NCBI RefSeq assembly: GCF_020511155.1
Contig: NZ_CP041216.1
Coordinates: forward strand, 3,348,001-3,412,000
Direction of reading: 5' to 3'
Source: Shewanella glacialimarina
GTDB taxonomy: Bacteria > Pseudomonadota > Gammaproteobacteria > Enterobacterales > Shewanellaceae
DNA length: 64,000 bases
Both the position numbers and the translations under genes were made by a program. Positions 36,952 to 45,713 of the stretch are shown piece by piece (position 1 is the stretch's first letter; every line of letters begins with the position of its first letter). The notes below the pieces were generated by a model. It saw only the letters and a program-made list of their open reading frames with translations, had not been told where the DNA came from and did not search any database.

Positions 36952-38412
36952 GTGACTGCATTAAATCAATTATATCCACAACCTCTTTGGCAATGGTTCG
37001 AACAAATTTGTGCTATTCCCCACCCTTCTAAGCATGAACAAGCGCTATCAAGCCACATTCAACAATGGGCAAAAGGCAAAGGCCTTAGCGTGGTTGAAGA
37101 TAAAGTGGGTAATCTCATTATTCGTAAACCTGCTACTCCCGGTATGGAAGATCGCAAAATTGTTGTCTTACAAGCTCATATCGATATGGTGCCACAAAAA
37201 AATGCCGACAAAGTGCATGACTTTGAAAAAGATCCTATCGAAGCCTATGTTGATGGTGAATGGGTTAAAGCAAAAGGTACAACATTAGGTTCAGATAATG
37301 GCATTGGCATGGCTTCGGCTTTAGCCGTGTTAGGTAGTGATGACATTAAACATGGTCCACTTGAAGTCTTATTGACCATTGATGAAGAAGCCGGCATGAC
37401 TGGCGCGTTTGGTTTAGAAGCCGGTTATTTAGACGCTGAGATTTTGATCAACACCGACTCTGAACAAGAAGGTGAGATTTACATGGGTTGTGCTGGCGGT
37501 GTTGACGCCCAGATATCTGTGCCACTTTCATGGCAAGCACCTGAGCTGAGCAATCAATCGTTTAAGCTGACCTTGTCAGGCATTAAAGGCGGTCACTCTG
37601 GGGTAAATATTCATCTTGGTCGTGGTAATGCCAATAAACTACTGGCTCGTTTTTTGTTTAAATACAGTGATGAATTAGCCCTAGAACTCGTTGATTTTAC
37701 CGGTGGTTCATTACGTAATGCGATTCCGCGTGAAGCGAATATCAGCTTTATGTTACCTGCTGAAAATGTTGATGGGTTAAAAACGGCTATTAGCGCATTT
37801 CAGGCTGTGGTACGTGAAGAGTTAGCGATTGCCGACCCAAGCATGTTGTTAACCTTAGAAGCCATTGATGCACCAAGTAAAGTCATGGGCGAAGATGCGC
37901 AAAACAGCTTAATTGACTTACTACATGCCTGCCCGAATGGGGTAATACGTATGAGTGATGAAGTAGCTGGTGTAACTGAAACCTCATTAAATGTGGGTGT
38001 CATTAGCACTGAACAAGAAAGCATTGAAATTTTATGTTTAATTCGCTCGCTTATCGACTCAGGCCGTGATGAAGTGCAAGGCATGTTAAATGCACTGACC
38101 AATCTTGCCGGAGCCAGTATTGAGTTTAGCGGCGCTTACCCTGGTTGGAAGCCGGATAACAGCTCACCGGTTATGGCCATTGTGCGTGACACCTACAATG
38201 ACATTTACCAAAAAGACCCAACCATTATGGTTATCCATGCAGGTCTTGAGTGTGGTTTATTTAAAGAGCCCTACCCAACTATGGACATGGTATCTATTGG
38301 CCCCACCATTCGTTATCCGCACAGTCCGGATGAAATGGTTAACATTGAAACCGTAGGCCAATACTGGCAGTTATTATTAGCCGTATTAGAACGTATTCCA
38401 GCTAAAGCTTAA
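36952..38412 (+). CDS. pepD: Aminoacyl-histidine dipeptidase PepD
   Basis: A 486-residue M20-family di-zinc dipeptidase (cytosolic, broad specificity, cleaves Xaa-His). Metal ligands are visible in LQAHIDMVPQK (His and catalytic Asp), GSDNGIGMA (bridging Asp), IDEEAGMTGA (catalytic Glu-Glu) and NTDSEQEGEIY. IHAGLECGLF near the C-terminus carries the last ligands. The start is GTG at 36952 with GAGG 8 nt upstream. E. coli PepD has 485 residues. Confidence 0.94.
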   Translation: MTALNQLYPQPLWQWFEQICAIPHPSKHEQALSSHIQQWAKGKGLSVVEDKVGNLIIRKPATPGMEDRKIVVLQAHIDMVPQKNADKVHDFEKDPIEAYVDGEWVKAKGTTLGSDNGIGMASALAVLGSDDIKHGPLEVLLTIDEEAGMTGAFGLEAGYLDAEILINTDSEQEGEIYMGCAGGVDAQISVPLSWQAPELSNQSFKLTLSGIKGGHSGVNIHLGRGNANKLLARFLFKYSDELALELVDFTGGSLRNAIPREANISFMLPAENVDGLKTAISAFQAVVREELAIADPSMLLTLEAIDAPSKVMGEDAQNSLIDLLHACPNGVIRMSDEVAGVTETSLNVGVISTEQESIEILCLIRSLIDSGRDEVQGMLNALTNLAGASIEFSGAYPGWKPDNSSPVMAIVRDTYNDIYQKDPTIMVIHAGLECGLFKEPYPTMDMVSIGPTIRYPHSPDEMVNIETVGQYWQLLLAVLERIPAKA

Positions 38413-38442
38413 TGTAAGGCTAGGCTTAATGCGATGTAAGGC

Positions 38443-38466
38443 AAGGCTTTAAGGCTTTAAGGCTTT
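38443..38466. repeat. Three tandem copies of AAGGCTTT
   Basis: A perfect 8-bp unit repeated three times between the convergent pepD and dinB genes, with two related GTAAGGC units just upstream. Likely slippage-prone and of no clear function. Confidence 0.85.
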
Positions 38467-38486
38467 AAGCCATTCAGCATGGAAAC

Positions 38487-39560
38487 TTAAAACTGTAAAT
38501 CGAGTTGGGCAACCGACTCAGTTTGCAGTTTTTTTTCACCTGTTTCCGCCAACCCAACACTCACCCCAATTAATCTAATACCCCGTTCATTACTTCTGGT
38601 CAGTGCTTGTTGTAACAATTCATAAAACAGCTTTACCGATATTTCATCGCTGCGTTGCTCGATGGTGGTTTGTTTAAAATCGTTGAATTTGATCTTCACC
38701 ACTTGCTTATTGATTAATCGATCTTTTGCGCTGCGGCTCACCCGACTATCAAGCTCTTGAATAAGTTGCGGTAATACTTGGTGGCATTGAGCTAAGGTAA
38801 AAATATCCTGGGCTAATGTTGTTTCAACGCCCACAGATTTACGCACTCGGTTATTGCTGATAGGCCTTGGATCGATGCCATTTGATCGTTCAATTAACAC
38901 TGCGCCAAACTTACCAAAACTTTCCAGTAACTTTGCCTTAGGATACAGCTGCACATCGGCACAGGTTTCTAACCCTAATACCGACAATTTTTGCGCTGTG
39001 ACTTTGCCAACGCCCGGAATTTTCTTTAACGGTAGGGTGCGTACAAATTCAGGAATTTCATCGGGGGTAATCACATATTGACCATTAGGTTTATTTAAAT
39101 CTGAGGCAATTTTGGCTAAAAACTTAATCGGCGCGACGCCCGCTGATGCTGTTAATCCGGTTTCTAACTCGATATCTCGGCGAATAGCCTGGGCAATTAA
39201 GGTCGCGCTGCCGTGGTATTGCTGACAGTCACTGACATCGAGGAAGGCCTCATCTAATGACAGTGGCTCAATCACATCACTGTAGCGGTTAAATATCTGC
39301 CTTATTTGTTGTGAAACATCTTTATAAACCTGCATCCGCCCTGGCACCAAGACTAAATGAGGGCACAGCTTTAACGCTTGATAGCTCGACATAGCTGAGC
39401 GCACACCAAACTTACGTGCAGCATAGTTACAGGTACTGATGACGCCACGGCGATCACTACGTCCACCCACAGCAATAGCTTTATCGCGCAATTCAGGAAA
39501 ATCACGCATCTCAACGGCGGCAAAATAGCAGTCCATGTCAACATGAATAATTTTGCGCAT
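38487..39560 (-). CDS. dinB: DNA polymerase IV DinB
   Basis: A 357-residue Y-family translesion polymerase. It starts with [18 protein letters not shown] (first catalytic Asp), has [11 protein letters not shown] with the Asp-Glu catalytic pair near residue 104, the helix-hairpin-helix [13 protein letters not shown], and the little-finger domain at about 240-345. Length compares with 351 in E. coli. No clear LexA box (CTG-N10-CAG) was found in the 100 bp upstream, though TACTGTATATAAAAACAGTA at 39597-39615 is close and is listed separately. Confidence 0.95.
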   Translation of the reverse strand: MRKIIHVDMDCYFAAVEMRDFPELRDKAIAVGGRSDRRGVISTCNYAARKFGVRSAMSSYQALKLCPHLVLVPGRMQVYKDVSQQIRQIFNRYSDVIEPLSLDEAFLDVSDCQQYHGSATLIAQAIRRDIELETGLTASAGVAPIKFLAKIASDLNKPNGQYVITPDEIPEFVRTLPLKKIPGVGKVTAQKLSVLGLETCADVQLYPKAKLLESFGKFGAVLIERSNGIDPRPISNNRVRKSVGVETTLAQDIFTLAQCHQVLPQLIQELDSRVSRSAKDRLINKQVVKIKFNDFKQTTIEQRSDEISVKLFYELLQQALTRSNERGIRLIGVSVGLAETGEKKLQTESVAQLDLQF

Positions 39561-39596
39561 TACTTACGCCATCGGTATTGGGAAGATAACTCATGA

Positions 39597-39616
39597 TACT
39601 GTATATAAAAACAGTA
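39597..39616. promoter_or_regulatory. LexA-box-like sequence upstream of dinB
   Basis: TACTGTATATAAAAACAGTA has the CTGT-N8-ACAG form of gammaproteobacterial SOS boxes (consensus TACTGTATATATATACAGTA, differing at two central positions). It lies about 37 bp before the dinB start, the expected place for SOS control. Confidence 0.8.
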
Positions 39617-39843
39617 TTCAATATATCTACTAACTTAGAAACATCACATATTCCACTTATATTAAGGCCAATGAAGGAGAATATAAGGTACTTAATGGCA
39701 ATCTAGCACCCACTAACGCAAACTTTTTCCTCAAACTTAGCTCACTGTTCTATCCAATACTTAAATAATTAACAAATCAAAATCTAGTATATGCCACGCG
39801 CCAAACAGCCTGCATTATATACGCACTAAAAAATTTCACTTAA

Positions 39844-40781
39844 TTTGAGAGTTTAGCGTCATGTATAAATAATGGTGGCCGACTGCAAAGACTACTTGGG
39901 GCAAACCTGTCGATTACTAGAAATTCGCCGAGTGTTTATCCAAAAAATAGTCATGTCTGGGGCACAAAATTAGTCACAGAGGCACTTAAACAGATAAAAC
40001 TGGGCTTACCTATGGGCTTATTTTATCCTCTAATACAACTCAGTTTCGCAGTTATCCATGGTGACAATAAATTAATTGCTAATGCTTTAGCTTATTCTGC
40101 TATTCGTTACCATAATTACCCTGAGCTTTCATTGTCTGATACTGCAGAGCCTTTACTGTCAGATACCCTTGAGCCTGCCTTGTAAAAATATTAAGGCTTC
40201 ATCAATGTGGGTTGATATAAATAAGCACATCCGTAAGGTAACGTTGGGCTTTCAACCCCTAGCGGTAGTTTACATATATTTGAGCAGCTCTGCGGCGACA
40301 GCACTATTCATCAACTAACCTTTAGTCATGGTTTTGTGACTAATGAGCAAAACCTAATAAATAAAATAGTTGAAATTTCACAAATGGCTATTCGTTTATA
40401 TCTAGCTGAACCGGCACTGACGACCTTACATGCTGTTACTGCTTGTCAAGCTCTTGAAGACCTGAATTACGTTTTGATACGGATATAAAATCATCAACAA
40501 CTTATAGCAAACTTTGGTCGTTTTATTGGATTTGGTTAACAGGGTTATATCTGAAAAAGGGCTTTCCTGCGAGTTTGCCTAGCGTTAAGGGCAACAATAT
40601 TTCTTTTGATAGCTGAGAAGTCATGGCTGAAAATGCGCGGAATAGCACTGAAGTTTATCTCATTAAAATGGTTTATAGCTGTAAGTGGTTATATGAAAAC
40701 ATCGAACATAATGAGCTTTATCGTATTGCTGTCATCATCATGCTTAAAGAACAAAATGCCCACCCAACAATAATCAGATGA
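39844..40781 (+). pseudogene. Decayed questin-oxidase-like (DUF4243) gene
   Basis: Three conserved blocks lie in order. Block 1 (39844-40185): LLGANLSITRN...LGLPMGLFYPLIQLSFAVIHG and LIANALAYSAIRYHNYPE. Block 2 (40237-40465): IHQLTFSHGFVTNEQ and LTTLHAVTACQALEDL. Block 3 (40464-40781, shifted one frame): WIWLTGLYLKKGFP and EVYLIKMVYSCKWLYE. Together they follow the questin-oxidase-like family, which has a His-rich fold and Baeyer-Villiger-type oxidation in fungi. In-frame stops near 40183-40236 and at 40608, plus a frameshift near 40465, show it is dead. Family assignment is by remembered pattern. Confidence 0.6.
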
Positions 40782-41084
40782 ACACGAGATAAGAGTCTAT
40801 AAGCCATGTAGGGATCCTTTAATAATTACCTTGTTCTCGTTAAAGGAATTAGAGCTGATGACTATTAAGAATATGGCACAAGAATATACTTCGGTAGCAA
40901 AGTGGATCCCCAGACTTACAACACTATTTTTCAGCTAGCTAATGTTTTATCTATTACAAACATTGGTTTATCGAACATGAATCATCATTTTTTTTAGTGA
41001 GACCGCACGTTAAAGAAAACAACCCTTGATAAGTAAAATTAGAATCAACTAGATATAAACAACAACTAGTAAAAGGAAGCAACA
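40782..41084. other. Intergenic region before the CDGSH fusion gene
   Basis: No gene seen. It contains the promoter and an AAGGAAG ribosome site for the gene at 41085. Short stop-interrupted peptides here may be the tail of another decayed gene. Confidence 0.4.
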
Positions 41085-42635
41085 ATGACTAACCCTATAA
41101 TTGCAGCTATAGCACCCAAAAAAGTGAGTCTTAATAAGGGGGAAGAATATTATTTCTGTGCCTGTGGGCGTTCCAATAACCAGCCTTTTTGCGACGGCTC
41201 TCATGCCGGAACTGACTTTACACCCAAACCCTTTACCGCCCAAGAAAGCGGAGATGCCTATTTATGCCAATGTAAACATACCACCAATAGCCCTTTTTGT
41301 GATGGCAGTCATAAACAATTTGATAAAGAGCAGGTTGGCAAAGAAGGACCGGGGGTTCAAATTCAAGTGACTAATGTAAGTAATATTCCTAACGTTATCG
41401 CAACCAAGGAAGAGCCCACTGTAGAATTTATTCATCAATTGGCACGAGAAGGTTTATCGAAGATGGGACATCATGGTCCCATGACATCCATGGGGGTGCC
41501 ACGTTATCAACTACCACACTGGGATGATCTACAGATCATGGTTGCACAGATGGCAAACAAACCGCTTATGGAAAATGTGGCTGTAAATACTGAACTAGTC
41601 ATAGGTCCTATGGCCAAAAGGCCGCTTAAGCTCAATATCCCACTGTTTGTATCTGATATGAGTTTTGGGGCTCTATCTGAAGAAGCAAAAATTGCTTTAG
41701 CAACAGGAGCCGAACTTGCGGGAACAGGTATTTGCTCAGGAGAAGGTGGGATGTTACCTGAAGAGCAGGCCGCGAACTCAAAATATTTTTACGAGCTGGC
41801 AAGTGCGGGGTTTGGGTATGACGAGTCAAAACTCAAAAATGTTCAGGCGTTCCATTTTAAAGGCGGGCAAGGCGCAAAAACAGGAACAGGTGGCCATTTA
41901 CCCGGTAACAAAAATATAGGTAGAATTTCTGAAGTTCGCGGCATTGGGGAAGGTACTCCAGCCATTTCTCCACCAACGTTTAAAGATTTACATACGGCTG
42001 CAGACTTTAAAATTTTTGCAGATCGTGTCCGTGAAGTTACTGGTGGCATTCCCATTGGATTTAAACTCAGTGCTAATCATATCGAAGAAGATATTCAATT
42101 CGCATTAGATGCAAGTGCAGATTACATTATTTTGGATGGTCGAGGTGGTGGTACAGGCGCAGCTCCTGAAATGTTTAGAGACCACATTAGCGTACCAACT
42201 ATTCCTGCACTTGCTCGTGCTCGAAAGTATCTCGATGAGCAGGGAGTTAGTGGCAAAGTCACGCTAATTATTACTGGAGGTTTACGGGTTCCAATAGACT
42301 TTGTTAAAGCGTTAGCCTTAGGCGCTGATGGTGTTGCTATATCAAACAGTGCTATGCAGGCTATAGGCTGTGTAGCCGCTAGAATATGTAATACCAATAA
42401 CTGTCCAGCGGGTATTGCTACCCAGAAAAAAGACTTACGCCAACGCTTAAATATTGAAAAATCGGCCGTGCAGCTCAAAAACTTTTTTGAAGCATCGACT
42501 GAATTAATGTCAGTAATGGCCAGAGCATGTGGCCACGATTCATTTGAAAAATTCAATCCAAATGACTTAGCTACTTGGCATAGAGAAATGGCACTACTAG
42601 CTGGAGTGAAATACTCTGGGATAGGAGTTAGATAA
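41085..42635 (+). CDS. Double CDGSH iron-sulfur / glutamate-synthase-like FMN fusion
   Basis: A 516-residue protein. The N-terminal ~85 residues hold two CDGSH-type [2Fe-2S] motifs, CACGRSNNQPFCDGSH (about 26-41) and CQCKHTTNSPFCDGSH (about 65-80), each with three Cys and one His. The rest is a glutamate synthase alpha-subunit FMN barrel (PLFVSDMSFGALSEEAK, GTGIC-SGEGGM, KTGTGGHLPGNK, LDGRGGGTGAAP, TGGLRVPIDFVKALALGADG). It keeps the Cys cluster CNTNNCPAGIATQ. It lacks the glutaminase and GXGXG domains of full GltB. The likely role is an FMN oxidoreductase fed by the CDGSH clusters; substrate unknown. Confidence 0.85.
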   Translation: MTNPIIAAIAPKKVSLNKGEEYYFCACGRSNNQPFCDGSHAGTDFTPKPFTAQESGDAYLCQCKHTTNSPFCDGSHKQFDKEQVGKEGPGVQIQVTNVSNIPNVIATKEEPTVEFIHQLAREGLSKMGHHGPMTSMGVPRYQLPHWDDLQIMVAQMANKPLMENVAVNTELVIGPMAKRPLKLNIPLFVSDMSFGALSEEAKIALATGAELAGTGICSGEGGMLPEEQAANSKYFYELASAGFGYDESKLKNVQAFHFKGGQGAKTGTGGHLPGNKNIGRISEVRGIGEGTPAISPPTFKDLHTAADFKIFADRVREVTGGIPIGFKLSANHIEEDIQFALDASADYIILDGRGGGTGAAPEMFRDHISVPTIPALARARKYLDEQGVSGKVTLIITGGLRVPIDFVKALALGADGVAISNSAMQAIGCVAARICNTNNCPAGIATQKKDLRQRLNIEKSAVQLKNFFEASTELMSVMARACGHDSFEKFNPNDLATWHREMALLAGVKYSGIGVR

Positions 42636-42711
42636 AAGTTGGTGGGTTCAGCTCCTTTTGCCATTCCACCTCTAGATCTATCTTTATTTTGGCGCGTCAG
42701 CTCCTAGTGAT

Positions 42712-42740
42712 AAAGTCGTCCTTTTTGAGGCGACTTTTTT
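42712..42740 (+). terminator. Terminator after the CDGSH fusion gene
   Basis: The stem AAAGTCG / CGACTTT (42712-42718 with 42731-42737), with inner pairing and a T-rich loop, is followed by TTTACTTC. It lies 77 bp past the stop. Confidence 0.75.
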
Positions 42741-42860
42741 ACTTCTATTATAAAGGTCACAGCAAGCTGAAATTGAGCATGAAATAAGTTGTATCTTACT
42801 ACTAAATACCTATGATGATAAATCAATTGGTTATAGGTTATTTACACGGAAAGTTAACAC

Positions 42861-43487
42861 ATGCATGTACCAGAGAAATGGCAGATGAACAGCTTAACTG
42901 ATATGCATCAGTTTATAGCACAACATGGTTTTGCGGTTGTTATGTCATCTAATTTAGAAGCCTCGCATATTCCGCTGGTATTGAAAGCAGCTGAGGGTGA
43001 ATATGGGGTACTTTACGGCCATTTAGCACACAGCAATCCACATTGGAAAGATATTATAGACAGTTCAGTACTGTGTATTTTCAATGGCCCTCATGCCTAT
43101 ATTTCACCTACCTGGTATCACGCCTCCCCTGCTGTACCCACCTGGAATTACAGTGTCGTACATGCTAAAGGCACGGTTGAGTTCACCGACGATAAAACCA
43201 CAATGGCGATATTAGAAACAACAATACAGAAATATGAACCGAGTTTATTAACACCCACCCCTGAAAGCCCTGAAGGTTTTATCCCAAAGCAATTTCAAGA
43301 TAAGTTAGCCAAAGGGATTGTCGGGTTTAAAATTGTGATTACTGAACTACAAGGTAAACAAAAGCTTGGCCAGCATAGAAGCTCACTTGATCAACTCGGA
43401 GTGATTGCAGGCTTGTCAAAGTCTACCGGCATAAATGAGCAACAGTTGTTGAAGTACATGGTCGATAATAATATTGCGCTAGGTTAG
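42861..43487 (+). CDS. PaiB/FMN-binding negative transcriptional regulator-like protein
   Basis: A 208-residue protein of the FMN-bind_2 (PaiB/Pai2) family with a split-barrel flavin-binding fold. Landmarks are HIPLVLKAAEGEYGVLYGHLAHSNPHWK, SPTWYHASPAVPTWNYSVVHAKG and KGIVGFKIVITELQGKQKLGQHR. Named after Bacillus PaiB, reported to repress sporulation and protease genes; in proteobacteria its role is not defined and a flavin-dependent enzyme is possible. Monocistronic. Confidence 0.8.
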   Translation: MHVPEKWQMNSLTDMHQFIAQHGFAVVMSSNLEASHIPLVLKAAEGEYGVLYGHLAHSNPHWKDIIDSSVLCIFNGPHAYISPTWYHASPAVPTWNYSVVHAKGTVEFTDDKTTMAILETTIQKYEPSLLTPTPESPEGFIPKQFQDKLAKGIVGFKIVITELQGKQKLGQHRSSLDQLGVIAGLSKSTGINEQQLLKYMVDNNIALG

Positions 43488-43543
43488 AAGTAAGCATTTT
43501 CCCTAGCGACTTTTAGCTAAACAGCATGATGTAGATGCTCAAC

Positions 43544-43948
43544 CTAACGACTTGGCTCAAAGGCATCGTATCTGGGTAACTGGGCGTCTAAATCTTCCCA
43601 GTTTGCTTTGGATGAAACAAAGTTGTGCGAAATAGGTCTTTCAATGATGTCCGTATCAAGTATACCGAGTCTAATTCTATAACGCTGTGGGTCTTGCTCG
43701 TTTGAACTGTAAACGGGTGAGCCGCAATGACTGCAAAAGTGCCGGTTTCGACCAGGCTTAAATGTAAATGTGCTTAAACTATTTCTACCCGATAAGATGT
43801 CAAAATCAGCCGCATTAATAAAGCCATTTGTAGCGAAGGCAGTACCACTGTTTTTTCGACATAAAGAGCAGTGACAATGAATAATGTCACTTATTTTGCC
43901 CTTTATCGTTATGTTAACCTCGCCGCACAAACACTTTCCTTGATACAT
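43544..43948 (-). CDS. GFA-family (glutathione-dependent formaldehyde-activating-like) protein
   Basis: 134 residues of the Mss4-like GFA fold. Zinc-binding Cys residues are seen in GKCLCGEVNI, HCHCSLCRKNSG and HFCSHCGSPVY. The family is named after Gfa of Paracoccus, but most members have no shown reaction and formaldehyde activation is doubtful. Monocistronic, convergent with the PaiB-like gene. Confidence 0.82.
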   Translation of the reverse strand: MYQGKCLCGEVNITIKGKISDIIHCHCSLCRKNSGTAFATNGFINAADFDILSGRNSLSTFTFKPGRNRHFCSHCGSPVYSSNEQDPQRYRIRLGILDTDIIERPISHNFVSSKANWEDLDAQLPRYDAFEPSR

Positions 43949-44065
43949 AATCAGTATTCACCCTGCTCTATAAAAATTTCCAGTCAAACTAAAATCAGTC
44001 TGCCCCCAAAATAGCATGCTTAATGGTTATATTTAACCTGATTTAACGCTTGTGAAGACTCATTA

Positions 44066-44377
44066 CTAATGCAGTTTTTTATTATGGTTATCTTCACTGT
44101 CATATGACACTTGGCGAATATCAATGGTCACCTTAATGCTTAACAGCTTTTTTTGGATAAGTTTACTGAGAGCATCATTTTCAGGTGATGCCATAAAACG
44201 GTTGAGGTTATAAGGCGTATCGAAGACACATATAACCTGTAAGCTTTTAGGAAAGTCTCTGTAATTAACAATATGGGTTAACCATTCAAAACCGCTGTAT
44301 TCATTTAGGGCGATTTCACACACCTGGGTTAACACTTGTCGAATTTGATTGTCTATTTTTTTATCGGTTTTACGCAT
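44066..44377 (-). CDS. Conserved hypothetical protein
   Basis: A 103-residue cytoplasmic protein, basic at both ends (MRKTDKKIDNQIRQVLTQVCE... NHNKKLH). The central block EWLTHIVNYRDFPKSLQVICVFDT looks like an alpha/beta domain. Similar small proteins occur in marine gammaproteobacteria and are sometimes labelled Fis-family, but no helix-turn-helix is evident here. Function unknown. Confidence 0.6.
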   Translation of the reverse strand: MRKTDKKIDNQIRQVLTQVCEIALNEYSGFEWLTHIVNYRDFPKSLQVICVFDTPYNLNRFMASPENDALSKLIQKKLLSIKVTIDIRQVSYDSEDNHNKKLH

Positions 44378-44465
44378 ATATCACAGTGACCCAAAATTCA
44401 AATAACAGCTGGAAGGTGGAATAATTTAGCCAGTGTAGCAAAGTTCGCTGATACCATTTAACATA

Positions 44466-44497
44466 AAAAAGCCCACCCCCTTTCGGGACTGGGCTTT
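44466..44497. terminator. Bidirectional terminator after the bacterioferritin genes
   Basis: AAAGCCCA / TGGGCTTT (44468-44475 with 44490-44497) with a C-rich/GGG inner loop and flanking T/A tracts. Closes the minus-strand bfr operon. Confidence 0.75.
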
Positions 44498-44553
44498 AAA
44501 ATCAAAAAACGCCTCAATTAACAATGTACATTAACGCGTTCTTAGTCGATTAA

Positions 44554-45021
44554 TTACATCTTTGTTTGCAGGTAATTCTGCAAACCAACACGCTCAATTA
44601 AACGTAATTGTTTTTCTAACCAGTACATGTGATCAGATTCGGTATCATCCAATAAGACTTCTAAAATCTCACGGGTTTGATAATCACCTTTCTCTTCACA
44701 TAGCTTAATCACTTTACGTAAATCATCCGCCACTTTGTATTCATACTGTAGGTCGTTAGTTAGCATTTCTTGCACATCTTTACCGATGTTTAATGCTTCG
44801 CGGCTAGCGACGTCTGGCGTGCCTTCTAAAAACAAAATGCGCTGCACTAGTTTAGCTGCATGGGCTTTCTCGTCATCTGATTCATGTAATATACGGGTAT
44901 ATAATTCGTCAAATCCCCAATCTTCATACATATGAGCATGTACAAAATATTGATCCATTGCTGATAACTCACCGGTTAACAAGCTGTTTAATGCGTCAAT
45001 AACTTCTGGATTGCCTTTCAT
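44554..45021 (-). CDS. bfr: Bacterioferritin subunit lacking the haem-ligand Met
   Basis: A 155-residue four-helix ferritin. Ferroxidase residues Glu18 (TGELSAMDQY), Glu51 and His54 (DDEKAHAAK) and the ExxH pair near the C-terminus (TESDHMYW) are present. At the haem-ligand Met52 position the residue is Lys. The usual fourth-helix ferroxidase Glu (LREAI in E. coli) is LRKVI here, so the site is partly altered. It lies 12 bp after a second bfr gene of the opposite type. The two probably co-assemble into a mixed 24-mer that stores iron. Confidence 0.88.
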   Translation of the reverse strand: MKGNPEVIDALNSLLTGELSAMDQYFVHAHMYEDWGFDELYTRILHESDDEKAHAAKLVQRILFLEGTPDVASREALNIGKDVQEMLTNDLQYEYKVADDLRKVIKLCEEKGDYQTREILEVLLDDTESDHMYWLEKQLRLIERVGLQNYLQTKM

Positions 45022-45033
45022 AATATTGTCCTA

Positions 45034-45504
45034 TTAATCTTTAATTTGAGATTGAAGATAGTTTTGAATACCGACTTGTACTATCTGTTCTTGCTGAGAT
45101 TCAATCCAATCTAAATGTTCTTCTTCATCTTCAAGCAGATCTTCAAGCAAATCACGGGTAACGTAATCTTGTTCTGTTTCACACAATTTGATCACATCAC
45201 GTAATGCAGCAATTTGCTCAGTTACCGCTTCTTTATCACAGCCCAACATTTCTTCGGCATCTTCACCAATACGCAGTTTGTCTAGTTGCTGTAAATTCGG
45301 TAATCCCTCAAGAAATAACACCCGCTCAATAAGCTTGTCTGCGTGTTTCATGTCTTGAATTGATTTCTTGTATTCTTTTTCGTTTAGCTTCTCTAAACCC
45401 CAGTGCTTAAACATACGCGCATGTAAAAAGTATTGGTTAATGGCGGTCAGTTCGAAAGTTAATACGCGGTTTAACTGACTAATGACTTTTGGATGACCTT
45501 TCAT
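45034..45504 (-). CDS. bfr: Bacterioferritin subunit with haem-ligand Met
   Basis: A 156-residue bacterioferritin close to E. coli Bfr. Met52 of the haem site is kept (SIQDMKHADKL), but the preceding ferroxidase Glu51 is Asp, and LRDVI has Asp in place of the later Glu. The ExxH pair (DEEEHLDW) is intact. This is the haem-binding partner of the downstream subunit. First gene of the pair, with a Fur-box-like sequence about 105 bp upstream. Confidence 0.9.
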   Translation of the reverse strand: MKGHPKVISQLNRVLTFELTAINQYFLHARMFKHWGLEKLNEKEYKKSIQDMKHADKLIERVLFLEGLPNLQQLDKLRIGEDAEEMLGCDKEAVTEQIAALRDVIKLCETEQDYVTRDLLEDLLEDEEEHLDWIESQQEQIVQVGIQNYLQSQIKD

Positions 45505-45608
45505 AATGATGTCCTTGATAGCTTAACTTGATCTGGATCAATTTAAGCTAGGATAGTACACCTCAAGCCGCATTGCAAATTATCCTTTAAATTCATACAC
45601 ATAGTATT

Positions 45609-45626
45609 GATAACCATTATCATTAT
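45609..45626. promoter_or_regulatory. Fur-box-like sequence upstream of bfr pair
   Basis: GATAACCATTATCATTAT resembles the 19-bp Fur consensus GATAATGATAATCATTATC, with most positions matching. It lies about 105 bp before the first bfr start, suggesting direct iron control. Whether Fur represses or activates cannot be told from position alone. Confidence 0.6.
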
Positions 45627-45663
45627 AACTAAGGTTTGTAAACTAGATACAAATATCAGGCAT

Positions 45664-45688
45664 AAAAAAAGCCTTCAAAATGAAGGCT
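45664..45688 (-). terminator. Terminator of carAB
   Basis: A perfect 8-bp stem (AGCCTTCA / TGAAGGCT) with a 3-nt loop, followed on the minus strand by seven T residues, 26 bp past the carB stop. Confidence 0.88.
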
Positions 45689-45713
45689 CTTTACAATATA
45701 AACAACTCGTATG

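Noticed and set aside
38443..38466. CRISPR-like or functional repeat array
   Set aside because: The unit is only 8 bp, three copies without spacers, between convergent genes; slippage is the simplest reading.
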